This document shows, piece after piece, positions 13,920-13,962 of a DNA stretch of 13,962 bases. The position numbers and the translations under genes are program-made. The notes under the pieces were generated by a model that did no database searches, was not told the DNA's origin, and saw only the letters and a program-made list of their open reading frames with translations. This DNA is from Rhodospirillaceae bacterium. GTDB lineage: Bacteria; Pseudomonadota; Alphaproteobacteria; UBA7985. Position 1 is the first letter of the stretch, and each line of letters opens with the position of its first letter. The DNA lies in NCBI GenBank assembly GCA_002700865.1, contig PAFB01000068.1, forward strand, positions 1 through 13,962, read 5' to 3'.

Positions 13920-13962
13920 ATGGCTCGACGTCCCTTTACCCGTCGCAAGAAGTCCTGCCCGT
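13920..13962 (+). CDS. rpsR: 30S ribosomal protein bS18, N-terminal fragment (cut by window end)
   Basis: Only 14 codons are present, MARRPFTRRKKSCP, which match the start of alphaproteobacterial bS18. A ribosome binding site AGGAAGAGG (13902-13910) lies nine bases before the ATG. Position directly after rpsF supports the call, since bS6 and bS18 bind the ribosome as a pair and are normally co-transcribed. The rest of the gene lies beyond the window. Confidence 0.93.
   Translation, partial: MARRPFTRRKKSCP

Overview
The window reads as chromosomal DNA of a GC-rich alphaproteobacterium. The acyl carrier protein sequence, the fabD-fabG-acpP-fabF-mltG order, the nearby yicC-gmk and surA-rsmA pairs, and rpsF-rpsR diverging from fabD all fit that class. 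The order or genus cannot be fixed from the sequence. Most of the window is housekeeping. No IS element, phage gene, CRISPR array, tRNA or rRNA was seen, and I found no convincing new multi-gene system.

Left part (1-4024) is the accessory-looking section. It holds the 3' part of a PhnZ/MIOX-like HD-domain protein (+), a convergent Fe3+/polyamine-type ABC ATPase with no permease next to it (-), and, diverging from that, a likely two-gene operon (+) of a GMC-family FAD alcohol dehydrogenase and a LigE-like glutathione S-transferase.

Middle part (4132-8645) holds surA and rsmA (+): a periplasmic outer-membrane-protein chaperone and the 16S rRNA dimethyltransferase. These converge on gmk and yicC (-), a purine kinase and an RNase-related protein. 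The stop codons of rsmA and gmk share two bases. A short-chain dehydrogenase on the + strand then sits between yicC and mltG, interrupting an otherwise minus-strand block.

Right part (8650-13194, -) is the fatty-acid synthesis cluster, transcribed fabD, fabG, acpP, fabF, mltG. FabD loads malonyl groups onto AcpP, FabF condenses, FabG reduces, and MltG ends nascent peptidoglycan strands, so the block couples membrane and wall synthesis. A good sigma70-type promoter (TTGTCA-17-CATAAA) lies upstream of fabD. The 264-bp divergent region to rpsF holds several inverted repeats, including an 11-bp RNA stem-loop just before the rpsF ribosome binding site. rpsF (bS6, with an RGD-rich tail) is followed by the first codons of rpsR (bS18), cut by the window end.

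The items most worth a second look are the rpsF leader hairpin, the GMC/LigE-like GST pair, the 14-bp perfect palindrome between yicC and the SDR gene, and the 12-bp tandem repeat that triplicates the stop codon of the ABC ATPase.
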